Shown piece after piece: positions 4,931 through 6,668 of a DNA stretch of 6,668 nucleotides (the stretch's first letter is position 1; each line of letters begins with the position of its first letter). The position numbers and the translations under genes were made by a program. Source of the DNA: Acidimicrobiia bacterium. Its GTDB lineage: Bacteria; Actinomycetota; Acidimicrobiia; Acidimicrobiales; CATQHL01. Under the pieces are notes generated by a model that was not told where the DNA came from, did not search any database, and was given only the letters and a program-made list of their open reading frames with translations. Location of the stretch: NCBI GenBank assembly GCA_021296435.1, contig JAGWAK010000082.1, positions 1-6,668 on the forward strand, written 5' to 3'.

Positions 4931-5920
4931 ATGTTCACCGCCCTGCTGCTCACCAAGACCGACGACGGATTCCAGCACAGCATCAGCCGGCTCGCCGAGG
5001 ATCAACTCCCGGATCACGAGGTGACCGTCGCCGTGGACTACTCCACAGTCAACTACAAGGACGGCCTGGCGATCTGCAACGGCGCGCCCGTTGTGCGCAA
5101 CTGGCCGCTCGTACCGGGCATCGACCTGGCAGGTGTCGTCGAGGCCAGCGAGCACCCCGACTGGCGCCCCGGCGACCGCGTCACCGTCAACGGCTGGGAC
5201 CTCGGCGAGAAGCACTGGGGCGGCATGGCCCAGAAGGCCCGGGTGGAGGCCGGCTGGCTGACGCGCCTGCCCACCGCAATCGACACCCGCGCCGCGGCCG
5301 CCATCGGCACCGCCGGCTACACCGCCATGCTCTGCGTGATGGCGCTCGAGGACCACGGCACCGCACCCGGGGACGGGCCGGTCATCGTCACGGGCGCCGC
5401 CGGAGGTGTGGGCAGCGTGGCCGTCGCCGTGCTGGCCAAGCTGGGCTACGAGGTGGTGGCCTCCACAGGACGGGCCGCTACCGAGGGCGACTACCTCCGG
5501 TCGCTCGGCGCCGCGGAGATCATCGACCGCGGCGAGTTGAGCGAGCCGGGCGGGCGACCGATGGCCAGGCCCCGCTGGGCGGCTGGCGTGGACACCGTCG
5601 GCAGCCACACGCTCGTCAACCTCATCGCGGCCCTCGAGCCGGAGGGCTCCGTGGCCGCGTGCGGCCTGGCCGGAGGCCCGGACCTCCCCGGCACCGTGTT
5701 CCCGTTCATCCTCCGGGGAGTCAGCCTGCTGGGAGTGAACTGCGTCTACCAGCCGGCGGCCCGGCGGACCGAGGCCTGGAGCCGGCTGGCCACCGACCTG
5801 GACGGTGACACCCTGGAGTCCATCACCACCGAGGTGCCGCTGGCGGGGGTCCCCCAGGTGGCTTCCGACATCCTCGCCGGGCAGGTTCGCGGCCGGGTCG
5901 TCGTGGACGTGAACGCCTGA
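4931..5920 (+). CDS. acuI: Acryloyl-CoA reductase / YhdH-YhfP family NADPH-dependent oxidoreductase
   Basis: A 329-residue medium-chain dehydrogenase/reductase of the AcuI/YhdH branch, which reduces acryloyl-CoA to propionyl-CoA with NADPH and so detoxifies a reactive acrylate thioester arising from 3-hydroxypropionate or dimethylsulfoniopropionate (DMSP) breakdown. Seen in order: STVNYKDGL (38-46), VPGIDLAG (61-68), NGWDLGEKHWGG (87-98), GTAGYTAMLCV (126-136), the nucleotide-binding loop TGAAGGVGSVA (154-164), STGR (178-181, where the NADP 2'-phosphate is normally read), EIIDR (196-200), DTVGS (221-225) and the PFILRGVSLLGVN block (258-270). Length matches the family (about 325-330), and no zinc-ligand set is evident. 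ATG 4931 has SD GGGAGG with a 5-base spacer. No DMSP lyase or other propionate gene is in the window, so the physiological source of acryloyl-CoA is unknown; a general quinone or enone reductase role is the alternative. Confidence 0.9.
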   Translation: MFTALLLTKTDDGFQHSISRLAEDQLPDHEVTVAVDYSTVNYKDGLAICNGAPVVRNWPLVPGIDLAGVVEASEHPDWRPGDRVTVNGWDLGEKHWGGMAQKARVEAGWLTRLPTAIDTRAAAAIGTAGYTAMLCVMALEDHGTAPGDGPVIVTGAAGGVGSVAVAVLAKLGYEVVASTGRAATEGDYLRSLGAAEIIDRGELSEPGGRPMARPRWAAGVDTVGSHTLVNLIAALEPEGSVAACGLAGGPDLPGTVFPFILRGVSLLGVNCVYQPAARRTEAWSRLATDLDGDTLESITTEVPLAGVPQVASDILAGQVRGRVVVDVNA

Positions 5921-5939
5921 GAATCAAACCCGCTCAGGC
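5915..5939 (+). terminator. Hairpin overlapping the acuI stop codon
   Basis: GCCTGAG (5915-5921) pairs perfectly with CTCAGGC (5933-5939) over an 11-base loop. The left arm contains the acuI TGA (5918-5920). No T-run follows, so it is not a classical intrinsic terminator; it could be a 3'-end stabilising hairpin or a T-less terminator. Confidence 0.35.
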
Positions 5940-5952
5940 AGTACGCTGCAAA

Positions 5953-5980
5953 TTGACGGCCCGGGGAGCGGCAGTAGCAA
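5953..5980 (+). promoter_or_regulatory. Candidate promoter for the DUF6159-like gene
   Basis: TTGACG (5953-5958) matches five of six bases of the -35 consensus. Sixteen bases later, TAGCAA (5975-5980) is a weak -10. An alternative is TACGCT (5942-5947), a good TANNNT -10 without a good -35. The message would carry a leader of about 40-80 bases with the SD GAGGAGA (6016-6022). Confidence 0.3.
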
Positions 5981-6028
5981 CAGTCCCTCCCGACGGCCGT
6001 GAACGAATCGAGCACGAGGAGACACGCG

Positions 6029-6668
6029 ATGGGATATTTCGGACGGTCCTGGGAACTCGGTAAGACGTCCTGGCGCGTCCTGCGGAAGGACAAGGAGTTG
6101 CTGTGGCTGCCGGTCCTCGGCGGCCTGGCGGCGCTGATCATCGCCGGGCTCGTCTTTCTCGTCATCGCCCTAGTCAACTACGACCCGGCCGACGGCTTGG
6201 GCGACATGGAGGTCGGCGGAGGCTCGGTGCTGCTGATCATCCTGGGCGTGATCGCCGCCGCCATCGCCGTGTACTTCTTCCAGGGCGCCCTCGTCCACGG
6301 AGCCCGCGAGCGGCTCACCGGCGGCGATCCCACGGTGGCCAGCGCCATTCGCGGCGCCTGGAAGCGAATCGGTGCCATCGCCCCGTGGGCGATCGTCGCT
6401 CTCGTGGTCGGGTTCATCATCAACTCGATTCAACAGGCGGCCCGGGACCGCGCCGGCTTCGCCGGAGCCCTGCTGGGTGGCCTCCTGGACCTGGCGTGGC
6501 GCGCCATGACGTTCCTGGTCATGCCGATCATCATCGCCGAGGGCGCCGGCGCGTTCGCGGCCATTGGGCGCTCCAAGAACCTGCTGCGTCGGACCTGGGG
6601 CGAGAACCTCGTCGCCCAGGCGGGGCTCTCCATCGTGGGCTTCATCCTGATGCTGCCCGGGCTGCTCA
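6029..6668 (+). CDS. DUF6159-like multi-pass membrane protein (3' end outside window)
   Basis: The frame opens at ATG 6029, has SD GAGGAGA with a 6-base spacer, and stays open to the window edge (213 codons). The N terminus MGYFGRSWELGKTSWRVLRK followed by DKELLWLPVL is the signature I associate with actinobacterial membrane proteins called DUF6159. Hydrophobic segments lie at about 27-49, 66-90, 117-133, 149-170 and 195-213, with short charged loops such as HGARERLTGGDPT (90-102) and RSKNLLRRTWGEN (181-193). The amphipathic start with several Lys/Arg suggests a cytosolic N terminus. No enzymatic or transporter motif is visible; function is unknown. It follows acuI by about 108 bases and appears to have its own promoter. 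Confidence 0.85.
   Translation, partial: MGYFGRSWELGKTSWRVLRKDKELLWLPVLGGLAALIIAGLVFLVIALVNYDPADGLGDMEVGGGSVLLIILGVIAAAIAVYFFQGALVHGARERLTGGDPTVASAIRGAWKRIGAIAPWAIVALVVGFIINSIQQAARDRAGFAGALLGGLLDLAWRAMTFLVMPIIIAEGAGAFAAIGRSKNLLRRTWGENLVAQAGLSIVGFILMLPGLL

Noticed and set aside
4817..5608. Minus-strand open frame of 263 codons
   Set aside because: Antisense to acuI, which has full family motifs; low-complexity translation.
6170..6433. Minus-strand open frames at the right end of the window
   Set aside because: They lie antisense to the DUF6159-like gene, which has a good SD and regularly spaced membrane segments.

Overview
The window is uniformly high-GC and densely coded, with very GC-rich third codon positions. 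It reads as an actinobacterial (Actinomycetota) chromosome segment. The methionine aminopeptidase has the actinobacterial type with an N-terminal extension. The window also has a DUF6159-type membrane protein, a secreted protein of a kind I know from actinomycetes, and several starts without a Shine-Dalgarno (SD) sequence that look leaderless. A class such as Acidimicrobiia is possible, but I cannot fix it from sequence alone. I see no rRNA, tRNA, CRISPR array, insertion sequence or phage gene.

Layout, left to right. The window opens with the last 56 codons of an unidentified plus-strand gene, whose stop lies one base from the stop of the convergent map gene. Map (methionine aminopeptidase) and a crotonase-fold protein form a minus-strand pair: crotonase gene first, then map only 4 bases later. 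About 106 bases separate the crotonase start from a divergent plus-strand gene for a cation diffusion facilitator (CDF) of the ZnT9/SLC30A9-like type. Next comes a conspicuous AT-rich island (about 2971-3060, roughly 39% GC by my count). It holds a small terminator-like hairpin and a 15-6-15 near-perfect inverted repeat lying over a TATACT box and a GTG start. Then follow two exported-protein genes: a probable lipoprotein with a Pro/Ala/Thr-rich linker and an NTF2/SnoaL-like domain, and a cysteine-paired secreted protein with a PKD-like domain. They overlap by 115 bases. The last two genes, each with a good SD, are an AcuI/YhdH-type acryloyl-CoA reductase and a multi-pass DUF6159-like membrane protein cut by the window edge.

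How the genes fit together. Only two functional pairings have support from the sequence: crotonase-map (co-transcribed, functions not obviously related) and lipoprotein-PKD protein (co-transcribed, both exported, probably acting at the cell surface). CDF, AcuI and the DUF6159 protein look like independent housekeeping or metabolic genes.

I do not see a clear new multi-gene system. The items most worth a second look are the palindrome over the lipoprotein start, the long coding overlap, the crotonase lacking both catalytic glutamates, and the ambiguous CDF start with a short upstream ORF.
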